From positions 1 to 64,000 of IMG/VR virus record IMGVR_UViG_3300043436_000583: 64,000 nt of DNA. The stretch is one strand, 5' to 3'. The DNA is from a virus. The first letter of the stretch is position 1. Each line of letters begins with the position of its first letter. Shown piece after piece: positions 1 to 10,400 of the stretch. The position numbers and the translations under genes were made by a program. The notes under the pieces were generated by a model. The model had not been told where the DNA came from, ran no database searches, and saw nothing but the letters and a program-made list of their open reading frames with translations.

Positions 1-186
1 ATATCCTGCTATTGAACCAACAGCAAAACCTGTTGCAGCACTTACCCTTAATACCCCACTAAAATTACTTGTACCAGTTACTTCTAATTTATAACTACCA
101 CTAGGTGCTGCTCCTATTCCTACGTTGTTAGATGCGTCAGTTAGTATTGCTAAAGGGATTGTACCCAGTTTTTGTGTAACACCCAT
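1..186 (-). CDS. Tail fibre-like protein, C-terminus cut by window edge
   Basis: The reading frame starts with ATG at 184-186 and runs off the left edge with no stop in 62 codons. The visible protein begins MGVTQKLGTIPLAI and continues with NNVGIGAAPSGSYKLEVTG, the 'valid, index, short beta-strand' pattern found in phage tail fibres and other trimeric adhesins of Bacteroidota phages. The start lies one base after the stop of the upstream S74-domain fibre gene, so it is the next gene of the same fibre operon. It probably encodes another host-binding fibre or a fibre tip. The function of the missing part cannot be judged. Confidence 0.6.
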   Translation of the reverse strand, partial: MGVTQKLGTIPLAILTDASNNVGIGAAPSGSYKLEVTGTSNFSGVLRVSAATGFAVGSIAGY

Positions 187-187
187 A

Positions 188-1318
188 TTATTTGTTTTTT
201 AACTCGTTTATTTGAGATTGTAATGATGTGATTAATGCTTGTTGCTCTTGTACTGCTTTAACTAAAGCTGATGTAATAGCTTGATAATCTAAACCAATAA
301 ATGTTTTATCGCCATTTATATTTTCACAATATGCTTGAGGAATAAAATCTTTTACTTCTTGTGCAATAAATCCTAAATGCTTATCAACAGATTCTTCTTC
401 ATCTATCATTCTATAAAGAGTAGGTTTTAAACCTAATATAGCAGAAAGTCCAATAGTAGATTGTTCAAAATCTTTCTTTTTATTTACATCAGATAAAGGA
501 GTAAAAACTCCAGTAGTAGGACTAATATTAGCTTTTGAAACACCTTGATAACCAAAATAAAAATTAGCATCTCCACCATTAACTAAATTCCATACTTGAT
601 TTCCTGTATTAATTAAAGAAAGTCCTTCATTATGACTATTTGCTGATTGTTTTATTTGTACTTGACCCCCACTTGTGATAACCATTCTATAAGCAGATGC
701 ATTATTATCATAAACTATAAATCCTAAAGTATCACTACCAATAATAAAGTTTCTAAAACTTGTTGGTGCAAAATTCATATAAGCATCAGTAGTACCACCT
801 ATTGATAATTTTGTAGTAGGACTTGTTGTACCAATACCTAAATTTCCTGATGCATTTATTGTAACTCTTGTAACATTATTTGTACCAAATCTTAATATAT
901 TATTTGCATTATCTCCTTCAATGTAATTATTACCACCTCCAAAACCTACATAACCAGTTGCAGATAATACTATACTATTACTAAATGTAGCTAAACCTGT
1001 TGAGGATATGGTCAATCTTCTTGAACCTCCAGCACCAAATACTAAATTACCAGATGCGTTATTATTCCAAATTGATAAACCATCTGCATCTCTGCCGTCA
1101 TAACCAATATCTCCTATTTGAGTACCTGCTGAGTTTCTAAATGCTATATAATTATCTACACCTGTTGGAGTTAATCTTAATACTTCTCCACTTCCAGTAA
1201 TAGTTGTAGTAGAACCATCATCTTGTATTAAGCTATTGCCTATGGTAGTTCCATTTGCTTTTAGTACATAGTTGGTGGTAGTCAAAGGTGCTGTGGCAAG
1301 TATGGTATTTAATGACAT
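188..1318 (-). CDS. Tail fibre with C-terminal S74 intramolecular chaperone
   Basis: 376 residues. The first ~270 residues are short beta-strand repeats rich in Gly, Asn and Thr (NLGIGTTSPTTKLSIGG, TIGNSLIQDDG), typical of trimeric fibre shafts. From about residue 276 the sequence matches the Peptidase_S74 / intramolecular chaperone pattern: SDVNKKKDF, then GLKPTLYRM, LGFIAQEVKDFIP, LDYQAITSALVKAVQEQQ and a coiled-coil tail. In this family the domain trimerises the fibre, helps it fold and then cuts itself off, using the Ser of the SD motif and a nearby Lys. Both are present here (S276 and a Lys run four residues on). The gene follows the giant collagen-like fibre gene by 11 bp and is probably co-transcribed. 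It likely acts at the virion surface in receptor binding. Confidence 0.85.
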   Translation of the reverse strand: MSLNTILATAPLTTTNYVLKANGTTIGNSLIQDDGSTTTITGSGEVLRLTPTGVDNYIAFRNSAGTQIGDIGYDGRDADGLSIWNNNASGNLVFGAGGSRRLTISSTGLATFSNSIVLSATGYVGFGGGNNYIEGDNANNILRFGTNNVTRVTINASGNLGIGTTSPTTKLSIGGTTDAYMNFAPTSFRNFIIGSDTLGFIVYDNNASAYRMVITSGGQVQIKQSANSHNEGLSLINTGNQVWNLVNGGDANFYFGYQGVSKANISPTTGVFTPLSDVNKKKDFEQSTIGLSAILGLKPTLYRMIDEEESVDKHLGFIAQEVKDFIPQAYCENINGDKTFIGLDYQAITSALVKAVQEQQALITSLQSQINELKNK

Positions 1319-1329
1319 TTTTTATTCTT

Positions 1330-4300
1330 TTATATTTGTTCTACAATTGGTTCAATTGTTTCAGCTGGTTCAGCTGGTTCAGTTGTTTCAGTTGGCTCAA
1401 TTGGTTTTAATGGTTCCACTATTACCTTACCATTTTCATCTGTTATATCTGTATCCATAATAAATTCGTCTTTTCTTTCACCTATTACCATCCAAGATAT
1501 TTCATCTGTTGAATTTGCATTTTGACTTTCTATGTAAATAATATTACCAATAACCTTTCCTTTGACTAAATCCCAACCACTTTCATTTGTTGTAAAACAT
1601 TGTACTTCTCTACATAATGCTTCAAATGTTCCATCAGTCATAGTAGATATTTCGTCTATATTAGCTTGAGCTTTACCGTTTACTAAGGTAAGTTTGCCTC
1701 TATAAATCAAATCTGCTTGAGGTGATTCAACACTAGTATGACGTAAATTATGTGTTTCTTTTAAATTTGAAAGGGGATGTGGAATTAAAAATGATTTTGA
1801 AGAAGCAGAGAAAGCACCTGCTACAACCACATTACCATTGTTAGCAATTGTCATTCTAGCACCAAAACCATCAGCATTGAAACTATAATATATAGTTCCT
1901 GCTGTAGCACCTGCTGAGCTTTGCCAACTAAATTTACCATTACCTGCATTGTAATCACTTGTTCCATATCCTGAAGTTCCCCATTGTATATTTCCTACAA
2001 AACCACTTGAACCTAAAATAAGTGTACCGTATGTTGTTGTATTTCCACTAGAGTCAATTTTTACTTTATCTGTACCTGCTATAGAAAGGTATATTTCTGA
2101 ACCGCCTATTGCTATTGGCTGATAAGACCCAAAAAAAGTATTATTTACACCGAATATAGTGCTTCTACCTGAACTAAAAGTTCCTCCATTATCTATTCTA
2201 ACTCCGTAAGCAGTTCCACCAAAAGCTGCTGAAGTACCATTTGCACTATTATATACTTGAAATTTTTGGCTTGGGCTGACACCAACACCAAACTGACCTG
2301 ATGAATTTATTCTTGCAGCCTCAACGAGAGTTTGTCTTGTACTACCTGAGCCTACTGATGGAGCTGTTGAAAATATAATATTAGATGTAGCACCATTACC
2401 TGTTCCTAAACCTGCACTTATATAAACAGCTCCACCTTCATTATTAGTACCTGTTGTAGAATCTGCACCTTTTAAAGTTAATGCAGGAGCACTACCTAAT
2501 GTACTTTGGTTCATACCAATAGTAGTAGCTGTATCCCCACCAAATGATAATCTAAAACTTGGAGCTGTTGTTCCAATTCCAATTAAACCATTACCTTGGA
2601 TTCTCATTATAGTGCTAGTAGTATGAGCACTATTATAAAACGAATGGAAATCCATATAAGTATATGGACTTGTAAATGACATTCCAATAGCACCTACTAC
2701 ATTACCACTATCGTGCCAAATAATATTTTTCTTGTAGTTTGCACTTCCACCCCAAGATGGCATCTCCATCTTAATATAGTTAACATCAGCACTAGTTGAT
2801 GGATAATATATACTTAAAGGAGAAGTTGCATTAGTTGTTCCAATACCAACATTCCCTGCAGTAGTTATTCTCATTCTTTCTACAGCTGTATTTAATGAAC
2901 TACCAGCAGTTCCAACAGGAGCAGTATAAAAAGTTAAATCACCACCAACTCCTGTTCCTGTACCTTGTCCTCCCTGTATTCTAAATTCAGCACCAGCTAT
3001 GTTTGTTCCACTACCATCTGTACCTTCTATTATTGCAGTTTGTGGGGTAGCTGATGACTGACCATTACCAATGAAAAGACTTGTACCATCATCATAAATT
3101 AAGCCATTACCAATTGTATTTGTTCCAGTAAATTTAGCGTGATAACCACTTGTACCACTACCACCAATACCACTATAAGCTCCTACTGAATAAGAGTAAG
3201 CATAAACTACTACTATATCATTTAATTGACAAGCTGTTGCTAATATTATACTTGTACCATTGGTTGCAGTATATTCTGATTGAGCTAGATTAGAACCATT
3301 ATAAAACACATCTATTAATCCTTGTGTATATGTTACTGTGAATGTTGTCTGAGCAGCTGTGGCTGTGAAGGTTGTTATTGTTCTTAGTGCATTGGTTGGT
3401 AAGAATGCAGTGAGGTAGTTATCAATTTCAACAATATTACCAGCAGCCAAAGGAGCTGTCATAACTACTGTTGTACCATCTGTTGCTGTATAATCTACAC
3501 CATTTACAAACTTAACACCATTCACAAATACATCTATCATTCCAAGGTTGTAACCATTGGTTACAGTGAATGTTGTTTGACTTGCTGTGGCAGTAAAAAC
3601 TTCAACACTTCTTGCTGAAGAGCTTGCAAATCCAGAAGATCCAGAAGACCCTGAAGATCCACTTGTTCCACTTGTACCTGATGATCCTGCAGTTCCTGTT
3701 CCACCTGCTGTTCCTGAAGAACCAGATGTTCCTGTTGCTCCACTTGAACCACTTGTTGCACTGGTACCACTTGATCCAGATGTGCCTGATGTAGCAGAAG
3801 TTCCAGATGAACCATCACTACCTGCTGTACCTGACGTACCTGCAGTGGCTGATGTTCCACTAGATCCAGAGGTGCCACTTGTTCCACTTGTTGCAGATGT
3901 GCCACTAGACCCATCTGTACCACTAGTTCCTGATGTTCCACTACTTGCTGATGTACCACTTGATGCTGATGTACCAGAACTTCCAGAAGTTCCACTAGAT
4001 CCATCAGTTCCAGACGAGCCATCTGTACCACTTGTTCCACTTGATGCAGAAGTTCCACTAGATGCAGATGTTCCACTGCTTCCAGAGGTTCCACTTGATC
4101 CATCAGTGCCAGATGAACCATCAGTACCAGATGATCCATTAGTTCCACTTGTTGCACTAGAACCACTAGAGCCACTTGTACCACTAGACCCATCCCCTCC
4201 ACTCGCACCATCTAAGTTAACAGACCAAGCAGAATAAGTTCCACTACCCACTGTTCTAGTTGGTGCTGCGAATGATAAAGAACCTGTTGCTGGATTATAA

Positions 4301-5925
4301 GCTGTAACCTCACACTCTTGGAAGTTATTAGCGTCATAAACCACAATGATAGATTGAGCTACTGTATATGCTAATTGAGTACCTACAGTTATTGTTCCTG
4401 CATTACCCAATGTAAATGTTGTTGTTGATGTTGTGGCATATCTGTCACCTGAAAGACCTGCTGTTCCACTAGATCCTGAAGTTCCACTTGATCCATCTGT
4501 ACCAGCTGTACCAGACGATCCACTTGTTCCAGAGCTAGCTGATGTTCCTGATGATCCATCAGTACCAGTAGTTCCACTCGTACCACTTGATGCACTTGTT
4601 CCAGAAGAACCATCTGTTCCACTAGTGCCACTAGAGGCTGATGTTCCTGAAGAGCCAGCTGTTCCATTTGTACCACTTGTTCCAGATGATCCGTCTGTAC
4701 CTGAACTACCATCAGTGCCACTAGAGCCATCTGTTCCAGATGTACCACTAGTTCCTGAAGAAGCACTTGTACCACTAGTTGCTGATGTACCTGAGCTACC
4801 ACTAGTTGCAGATGTTCCACTAGAACCTGATGTTCCAGAAGAAGCTGATGTACCAGATGAACCATCAGTTCCACTAGATCCACTTGATCCACTAGATGCT
4901 GAGGTTCCACTTGACCCACTTGTACCTGATCCACCAGATGTTCCAGAAGAGCCAGATGTACCAGCATCTCCTGATGTTCCACTTGACGCAGAGGTTCCAC
5001 TAGTTCCTGAAGAACCAGCAGTTCCAGATGAGCCAGATGTTCCACTAGAGCCACTAGCCCCTGCTGAGCTTTTAAGTAGGGCTACAGAGGGGCTAATTTT
5101 TATGTATACAGGAAGTATTCCTGTTAAAGGTTGTATGTCTGTTAAGTTTCCAGGTGCTGCTGGATCGAAGTATAATATATCTCCAACACTACCAACAGTG
5201 ATGTTTAAATCATTCACTATTCTTCCTAAAGGTCTAACTCTTAGATTTCCTTGTTCTGGTGTATTAACAGATGTCACTATACCAGCAATGCTCATTAAAT
5301 CATTTTCTGTAGTTCCTGTTACTTTGACAAACTGCCCACTAGAATTTATCTTAACAAAGTCTCCTTCATTGAAGGCTGCGTAAATAGTTGAATTAATGTC
5401 TAAAGAAAAGAAGTCTGTAAGATAGTTTCTGAAGCGAAATCTACCAGTGATGTCATTGAACCAGTTGGTTAAATCTCCTATTTGAGATCTAATCTGTTCT
5501 GTTGGTGTGATGATGGGAAGACCATCCAAGCCTATATTAAAGAACAATCCTGTAAAACCTTCCACAGGAAAGTTATTACCCATTCCTGAGTTGTCTGTAA
5601 CAAGATTGTAAAGATCAACATCCTCAATAACAATAGTGCATGATGTCCCTGCTGGGTTTACGCTTGTTATAGATTGAATTCTATAAGCGTAACCATTAGG
5701 AAGACCAAACCACATTCCTGCTACTAAGTTGCTAGCATTATAAAGAAGTTGGGGGGTTGTATCGTAAGAGCTGGTTTCTTGGGGTAGTACTGTAAGAGTA
5801 CAAGTAAAAATAAATGGAGAGCCATCCCAAGGGGACAACGCATTACTATACGTAGAAGTTGTGCTTGTAGACCCAAAGTTGATACTTGCAGGAATACAAA
5901 TTGGTGGGGTTATTAAACTCGCCAT
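1330..5925 (-). CDS. Giant collagen-like tail fibre protein
   Basis: 1,531 residues. An N-terminal domain of ~290 residues, with no homologue I recognise, is followed by two long Gly-X-Y tracts of the GSSGTSG type (about nt 5060-4450 and 4200-3640). Between them sits an ~85-residue beta domain starting GDRYATTSTTTFTLG (residues ~492-575). Then come repeated TATQTTFTVT-type strands and fibre repeats (NVGIGTT, LIGIGTTAPS). The C-terminal ~150 residues differ from S74: a motif SFLIPHPL, then ADLIYRGKLTLVNGKA, seen in other phage tail proteins, and last a Pro-Glu-Thr-rich tail. The collagen-like parts presumably form triple helices and the protein is a long trimeric host-contact fibre. The high-scoring antisense frames across the Gly tracts are compositional shadows. 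Confidence 0.85.
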   Translation of the reverse strand: MASLITPPICIPASINFGSTSTTSTYSNALSPWDGSPFIFTCTLTVLPQETSSYDTTPQLLYNASNLVAGMWFGLPNGYAYRIQSITSVNPAGTSCTIVIEDVDLYNLVTDNSGMGNNFPVEGFTGLFFNIGLDGLPIITPTEQIRSQIGDLTNWFNDITGRFRFRNYLTDFFSLDINSTIYAAFNEGDFVKINSSGQFVKVTGTTENDLMSIAGIVTSVNTPEQGNLRVRPLGRIVNDLNITVGSVGDILYFDPAAPGNLTDIQPLTGILPVYIKISPSVALLKSSAGASGSSGTSGSSGTAGSSGTSGTSASSGTSGDAGTSGSSGTSGGSGTSGSSGTSASSGSSGSSGTDGSSGTSASSGTSGSSGTSATSGSSGTSATSGTSASSGTSGTSGTDGSSGTDGSSGTDGSSGTSGTNGTAGSSGTSASSGTSGTDGSSGTSASSGTSGTTGTDGSSGTSASSGTSGSSGTAGTDGSSGTSGSSGTAGLSGDRYATTSTTTFTLGNAGTITVGTQLAYTVAQSIIVVYDANNFQECEVTAYNPATGSLSFAAPTRTVGSGTYSAWSVNLDGASGGDGSSGTSGSSGSSATSGTNGSSGTDGSSGTDGSSGTSGSSGTSASSGTSASSGTSGTDGSSGTDGSSGTSGSSGTSASSGTSASSGTSGTSGTDGSSGTSATSGTSGTSGSSGTSATAGTSGTAGSDGSSGTSATSGTSGSSGTSATSGSSGATGTSGSSGTAGGTGTAGSSGTSGTSGSSGSSGSSGFASSSARSVEVFTATASQTTFTVTNGYNLGMIDVFVNGVKFVNGVDYTATDGTTVVMTAPLAAGNIVEIDNYLTAFLPTNALRTITTFTATAAQTTFTVTYTQGLIDVFYNGSNLAQSEYTATNGTSIILATACQLNDIVVVYAYSYSVGAYSGIGGSGTSGYHAKFTGTNTIGNGLIYDDGTSLFIGNGQSSATPQTAIIEGTDGSGTNIAGAEFRIQGGQGTGTGVGGDLTFYTAPVGTAGSSLNTAVERMRITTAGNVGIGTTNATSPLSIYYPSTSADVNYIKMEMPSWGGSANYKKNIIWHDSGNVVGAIGMSFTSPYTYMDFHSFYNSAHTTSTIMRIQGNGLIGIGTTAPSFRLSFGGDTATTIGMNQSTLGSAPALTLKGADSTTGTNNEGGAVYISAGLGTGNGATSNIIFSTAPSVGSGSTRQTLVEAARINSSGQFGVGVSPSQKFQVYNSANGTSAAFGGTAYGVRIDNGGTFSSGRSTIFGVNNTFFGSYQPIAIGGSEIYLSIAGTDKVKIDSSGNTTTYGTLILGSSGFVGNIQWGTSGYGTSDYNAGNGKFSWQSSAGATAGTIYYSFNADGFGARMTIANNGNVVVAGAFSASSKSFLIPHPLSNLKETHNLRHTSVESPQADLIYRGKLTLVNGKAQANIDEISTMTDGTFEALCREVQCFTTNESGWDLVKGKVIGNIIYIESQNANSTDEISWMVIGERKDEFIMDTDITDENGKVIVEPLKPIEPTETTEPAEPAETIEPIVEQI

Positions 5926-5933
5926 GTTTCATT

Positions 5934-7295
5934 TTAAACTTTTGCTAAGAAATAAAGAGTCAGTGTGGAACTACCTGTTGAACTATATCCTGCATTTGTA
6001 GGATTCAAACTGTAGAAAGTCATTCCTGTATATGTGCTATTTTGGAACATTGAATAGTTACCTGTGGTATTTCCTACAAAAGTTCTTGTAAGCACTACAG
6101 TGTTATTTACACCACTTGTGTAAGCACCCACAATAACATTTCCTAATGGTTGTGTGATATCAAATATTGTTGCAGAAGTAACAGTGAATGCCCATCCTGG
6201 AGCACCAATCAAATTAGCTCCATTAGGATCTGTAGCACTAGCTACAGTAGATAACAATCCATTACTAGTATTAATTACAATAGTGTACACTTCTAATGTT
6301 CCTATTGCTGTAGCACCAGACGTACCAGATGATCCTGTTCCACCACTAGTACCTGTTGTACCAGCAGTTCCACTTGAACCATCAGTTCCAGTTGTACCAG
6401 CAGTACCACTAGACGCACTTGTACCAGCAGTTCCACTTGTACCTGCTGTTCCACTAGAGCCAGATGTGCCAGACGTACCACTTGATCCATCAGTACCATT
6501 GGTTCCACTAGAACCACTTGTTGCAGATGACCCACTAGTACCACTTGAACCATTGGTTCCAGAACTTCCTGAAGTACCTGAGCTACCGTCACCACCACTT
6601 GCACCATCTAGATTAATAACCCAAGAGCTATATGTTCCAGATCCTACAGTGCGTGTAGGAGCAGCAAATACTAACAATCCTGTAATACTATCATAACTTA
6701 CCACTTCACATTCTTGGAAGTTATTAACGTTATATGTAATGATGATAGACTGTACAGGAGTGTATGCAAGTCCTGTTCCTACAGTCATACTTCCACTATT
6801 ACCTAATGTAAAAGAGTTAGTTGATGTTGTTCTATATCTATCTCCTGAAAGACCACTAGATCCACTAGAGCCACTAGAAGCAGCTGTACCAGCTGTACCT
6901 GTAAGACCACTAGAGCCTGATGTACCTGCAGAACCACTTGTTCCTGTAGAACCAGAAGTTCCACTTGTACCCTTTACACCACTAGAACCAGAGCTTCCTG
7001 ATGTGCCACTAGTACCAGACCTACCACTAGATCCACTTGTACCACTAGCACCTGATGTGCCAGCAGTTCCAGATCTACCACTAGAGCCACTAGATCCTGA
7101 AGTTCCACTAGCACCAGATGTACCAGAAGAACCAAACAAACCTGCACCACATACAGCAGCATCAAGTTTCTCAATAATTGTTTCGAGATTGTCGTTGGTA
7201 TTAATACCAGAGCATATTAAGTTAGGGCCTTCGTAGAATACGCAGGTCGAATCCAATATAACTGGACAAGGGGTTGCAGAGCAAGTAACGTTCAT
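5934..7295 (-). CDS. Collagen-like tail fibre protein
   Basis: 453 residues. Residues ~17-53 (YEGPNLICSGINTNDNLET) form an N-terminal segment shared with two other surface proteins in the window, likely a virion docking module. Two GSSGTSG-type Gly-X-Y tracts (about residues 54-146 and 235-330) flank an ~85-residue beta domain beginning GDRYRTTSTNSFTLG that is closely similar to the one in the 1,531-residue fibre. The C-terminal ~120 residues look like a compact beta tip and lack an S74 chaperone. It is the first gene after a 152-bp non-coding gap with promoter-like elements, so it may head the fibre operon. A fibre or fibre adaptor is the likely role. Confidence 0.8.
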   Translation of the reverse strand: MNVTCSATPCPVILDSTCVFYEGPNLICSGINTNDNLETIIEKLDAAVCGAGLFGSSGTSGASGTSGSSGSSGRSGTAGTSGASGTSGSSGRSGTSGTSGSSGSSGVKGTSGTSGSTGTSGSAGTSGSSGLTGTAGTAASSGSSGSSGLSGDRYRTTSTNSFTLGNSGSMTVGTGLAYTPVQSIIITYNVNNFQECEVVSYDSITGLLVFAAPTRTVGSGTYSSWVINLDGASGGDGSSGTSGSSGTNGSSGTSGSSATSGSSGTNGTDGSSGTSGTSGSSGTAGTSGTAGTSASSGTAGTTGTDGSSGTAGTTGTSGGTGSSGTSGATAIGTLEVYTIVINTSNGLLSTVASATDPNGANLIGAPGWAFTVTSATIFDITQPLGNVIVGAYTSGVNNTVVLTRTFVGNTTGNYSMFQNSTYTGMTFYSLNPTNAGYSSTGSSTLTLYFLAKV

Positions 7296-7342
7296 AGTGA
7301 TAATGTGTTATGTGTAATCTATTGATATACAAAGAAGTGCAT

Positions 7343-7401
7343 CAAACTTATAGAATGTGCACTAATTGTAGCAAAAATAGTGAATTTAATTTATTTTCAA
7401 T
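7343..7401 (-). promoter_or_regulatory. Candidate tandem Bacteroidota promoters for fibre operon
   Basis: In the 152-bp gap 7296-7447 the minus strand reads TTTG (7372-7375), a 21-bp spacer, then TAAGTTTG (7343-7350), matching the TTTG / TAnnTTTG pattern of the Bacteroidota primary sigma factor. A second overlapping match is ATTG (7398-7401), 18 bp, TATTTTTG (7372-7379). The nearer TAnnTTTG box is flanked by an imperfect inverted repeat, AGTGCA...TGCACT (about 7336-7363), which could be an operator. The gap also holds a TATAGCAATAACT motif at 7428-7440. Spacings are at the edge of the consensus, so confidence is moderate. Confidence 0.45.
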
Positions 7402-7447
7402 GAGTTATAAAAATTATTCCTACATAATATAGCAATAACTATACTGT

Positions 7448-10400
7448 TTATTTACCAAATGGTTTAGCTTCAGATTGTGCTTTCATGCCAAGGTCTTTAG
7501 CTACATCTGGATAGAACATTAATAATATTGCATCCACCTGTGAAGCTATGGGGAATCCTTTTAATGCATACTTAATCACTTGGTTTTTCTTGGCTAGCTC
7601 TTCATCCCCTACACCTAGAGCATACATTTCTGTACCAAAGTTTAGGAATAGCTTCTTGAAGTTATCTAAGTAACTTATTGCTGGGAAGATACCTGATGTG
7701 GTTAGGCTTAAGAATGATGTTGGATTGTAGAAATAAGCAACCTCATCTCTAATCTTATCCATCACTCTAAGCATATACTTATATCTATTCTTTGTGGCTT
7801 TGTCATCATCATCATCATCTGGCTGTGCAACTTTAGCTCCTATGATTAATGTAGACAATGCAAGATAGAACATGAAATCTGTCATTTGATTACGTATGTT
7901 ACTACTAACCAATTCTACAAACTCACCTTCTGTCATCCTTAGTTCTTTACCTGTATCTTTTTCATAGTCAGATCTTTTTGATTCATAAAGTCTCTTTATT
8001 TGATCGACAAACTTTTGGTCATCTCCTTTTATAGAACTCATTAAGCTATCAACAGAACCCATAAAGTCTTCTGTTAGAAGTCTGAACATGTTTCTAGTTC
8101 TACCCCACTCATAAGCTTCTGTAGCTGAGTTATATTTTAAGTTACCAAATCTTACATCTACAAGTCTTGGTATCCAGTTCTTGAACACCATGAATGACTT
8201 ACCATATATATTTAAGTTAATCTTTCTAAGGTCATCCTCAGATAGATTACCTAATGCATCCTTAGTGATAGCCTGTACCTTTCTTCTAAGTTCAATCACA
8301 CTATCAGACTTTCTATCTAAGCCATCCACTACAAGCTCATTACCTTCAACTCTAGCTAGTTTTAAAAAGCCTTTCTCATCAATTAATCTCTTTACTTCTG
8401 TATCAAACTTTTCTTTTAATTGACTTCTTTCTTCAGCTGTACCTGTAAACATATTAGCAAACTCTGGCTGTTTCTTAAGATATTCTCTTACATTAAACAC
8501 CTTACCATCTTCTACAATAGAGTTCTCTAGATAACTAAAGAAGTTAATAGACTGCACATATTGATCTCCAGTTCTCATCAAAATCATTAAGAAGTCTTGT
8601 ATTCCTTCTTGACTAAACTTACTAACAGATAATTGCTTAGCAAGAATGTTGTTGTAGTTTTCTGTCAAAGGTTGAAAGTATTGAAGAGCTCCAACATATT
8701 TCTTAGAGTCTATTCCATTCATCTTTTGAGCCATCATAAACTCATTACGTACAAAGTCTGCCTTTGTGAAGAATTTACCAGCATTGATATAACTTTGGAA
8801 GCTACCTCCCAAGAAGTTTGATAATGCTGAGATAGGATTTAATCCTAATGTCTTCATTTGGAATACAGTATTTAACTGTGTGATTGTCTTGTTCAAAGAT
8901 ATCTGAGCATCATCATAGTCTTCAGTAAATATCTTTCTACCTAATACTTTGTTTGCTCTCTTACCAAAGTTTGCTATACCTCCTAATAACTGATCAAAGT
9001 TTTCACTCTCTACATACTTCTGACCATATACAATAGCTGCCATCATGTCTCTTACAAGCTTAGTGTTGTCAGAGTTGTCTGATGTAGTTTCAAGTGTACC
9101 ATCAGGTCTATATTTAGTTTTACCAAAGTAGGATGTCTTTATGGCTTCTTTGTTTGACTCAACCTTAATAATTACATTTAACTGGTGCTCAATGTTACTT
9201 AAATACTCATAACGAATGGCCATGTTATTTAACAGAGTCATGTTTCTGAACAAGTCTTCACTTGCTTCTTCTACAGTTTCTCTAGTGAAATATTTAGGAA
9301 TAGAATATACTGGCTCTTTAGTAATAGGATCTATCTCACCATAACCTACGTCTCCTTCTGTGATAGTTATGTTTCTTAACAAAGACTCACCAAGTTTATA
9401 CTCACCACCCATTACAATCTTCTCTGTAAGACTCTTTCTTACAAATGGTAAAAACACCCTAGCATCTCTACTATTAATATATTTGATTCCCACTAGATAT
9501 TCATTTCTACCTTTAATATAATCAAAGAACTCTTTAGCAGGTTTGTTCTCTGGTTTGTTAAGTTCTTTCCATGCTTCAGACTCCCATCTCTCCGCCTTGG
9601 GAAACTTACTAACAAACTCATACAATAACCAACCAGGAGAATCAGTTGTTGATGTATTGTATAAAGCATTAACATCAGCAACCTCTCTCTTCTTCTCTTT
9701 GTTTATACTTTCTTCATCACCAAATCTAGGTTTATCTTCTATTCTCTTAAATTCTTTTTCCTTCTGTTCTTTTAAGAATTCATTATACTTTGATACATCA
9801 ATGTTATCTCTAACCCATTGTGTATCTTTCTCAGCAATCTTACTCTTCAAAGTTTCGTAGAACTCAGAACTAAACTCATTTATTAATTCATTCTTGTTCT
9901 TCTTCTTGATAATATCAAAGTAGTTTTTGTTTGTAAGCCCCTTAGACTTAGCCCACTTATCATACTTCTCTTTAATAGCTAAAAGTTTGTTTCCTTGTTC
10001 TGACGTTTCAATAGACGCAAGACCAAAGGCTCTGTTAGCCATCTTATATAAAATCTCAGCAGACTTAAGCTGTATTACAGACGTAGAGTTAAATAACTTA
10101 CTAAATCCTTTAATAACCTTCTCAGGTTTTAATAAGTCCATAACGTTTACATCTTTTGCAATAACATTCTCAGCAAAGTCTTTTCTTACTTCTTCAAGAT
10201 CTGCTTCTAACTCATTTGCACTTTCTGCAGTGTCTCTAATGTCTTGCCACAATGCTTGATCTTTCTCAGACAAGTCTTTCTTGAACAAAGACTTTAAGTC
10301 TGTTGCCAAAGATGTATAAACCATCAGAGAGGTTTCATAAGATAGGATTCTATCAGATAGGTCATTCTTTTGTTTATCTGTAAATGCTCCTGGATCTTTA

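Noticed and set aside
3640-5060. Tandem DNA repeats that could be taken for a CRISPR array
   Set aside because: Repeats are degenerate, codon-phased and without unique spacers; they encode Gly-X-Y protein repeats.
3587-5383. Long plus-strand open frames (216 and 316 codons) rich in Pro-Leu-Val-Pro
   Set aside because: They are the antisense of GSSGTSG-coding repeats; the composition follows from the sense codons and they have no leader or neighbours.
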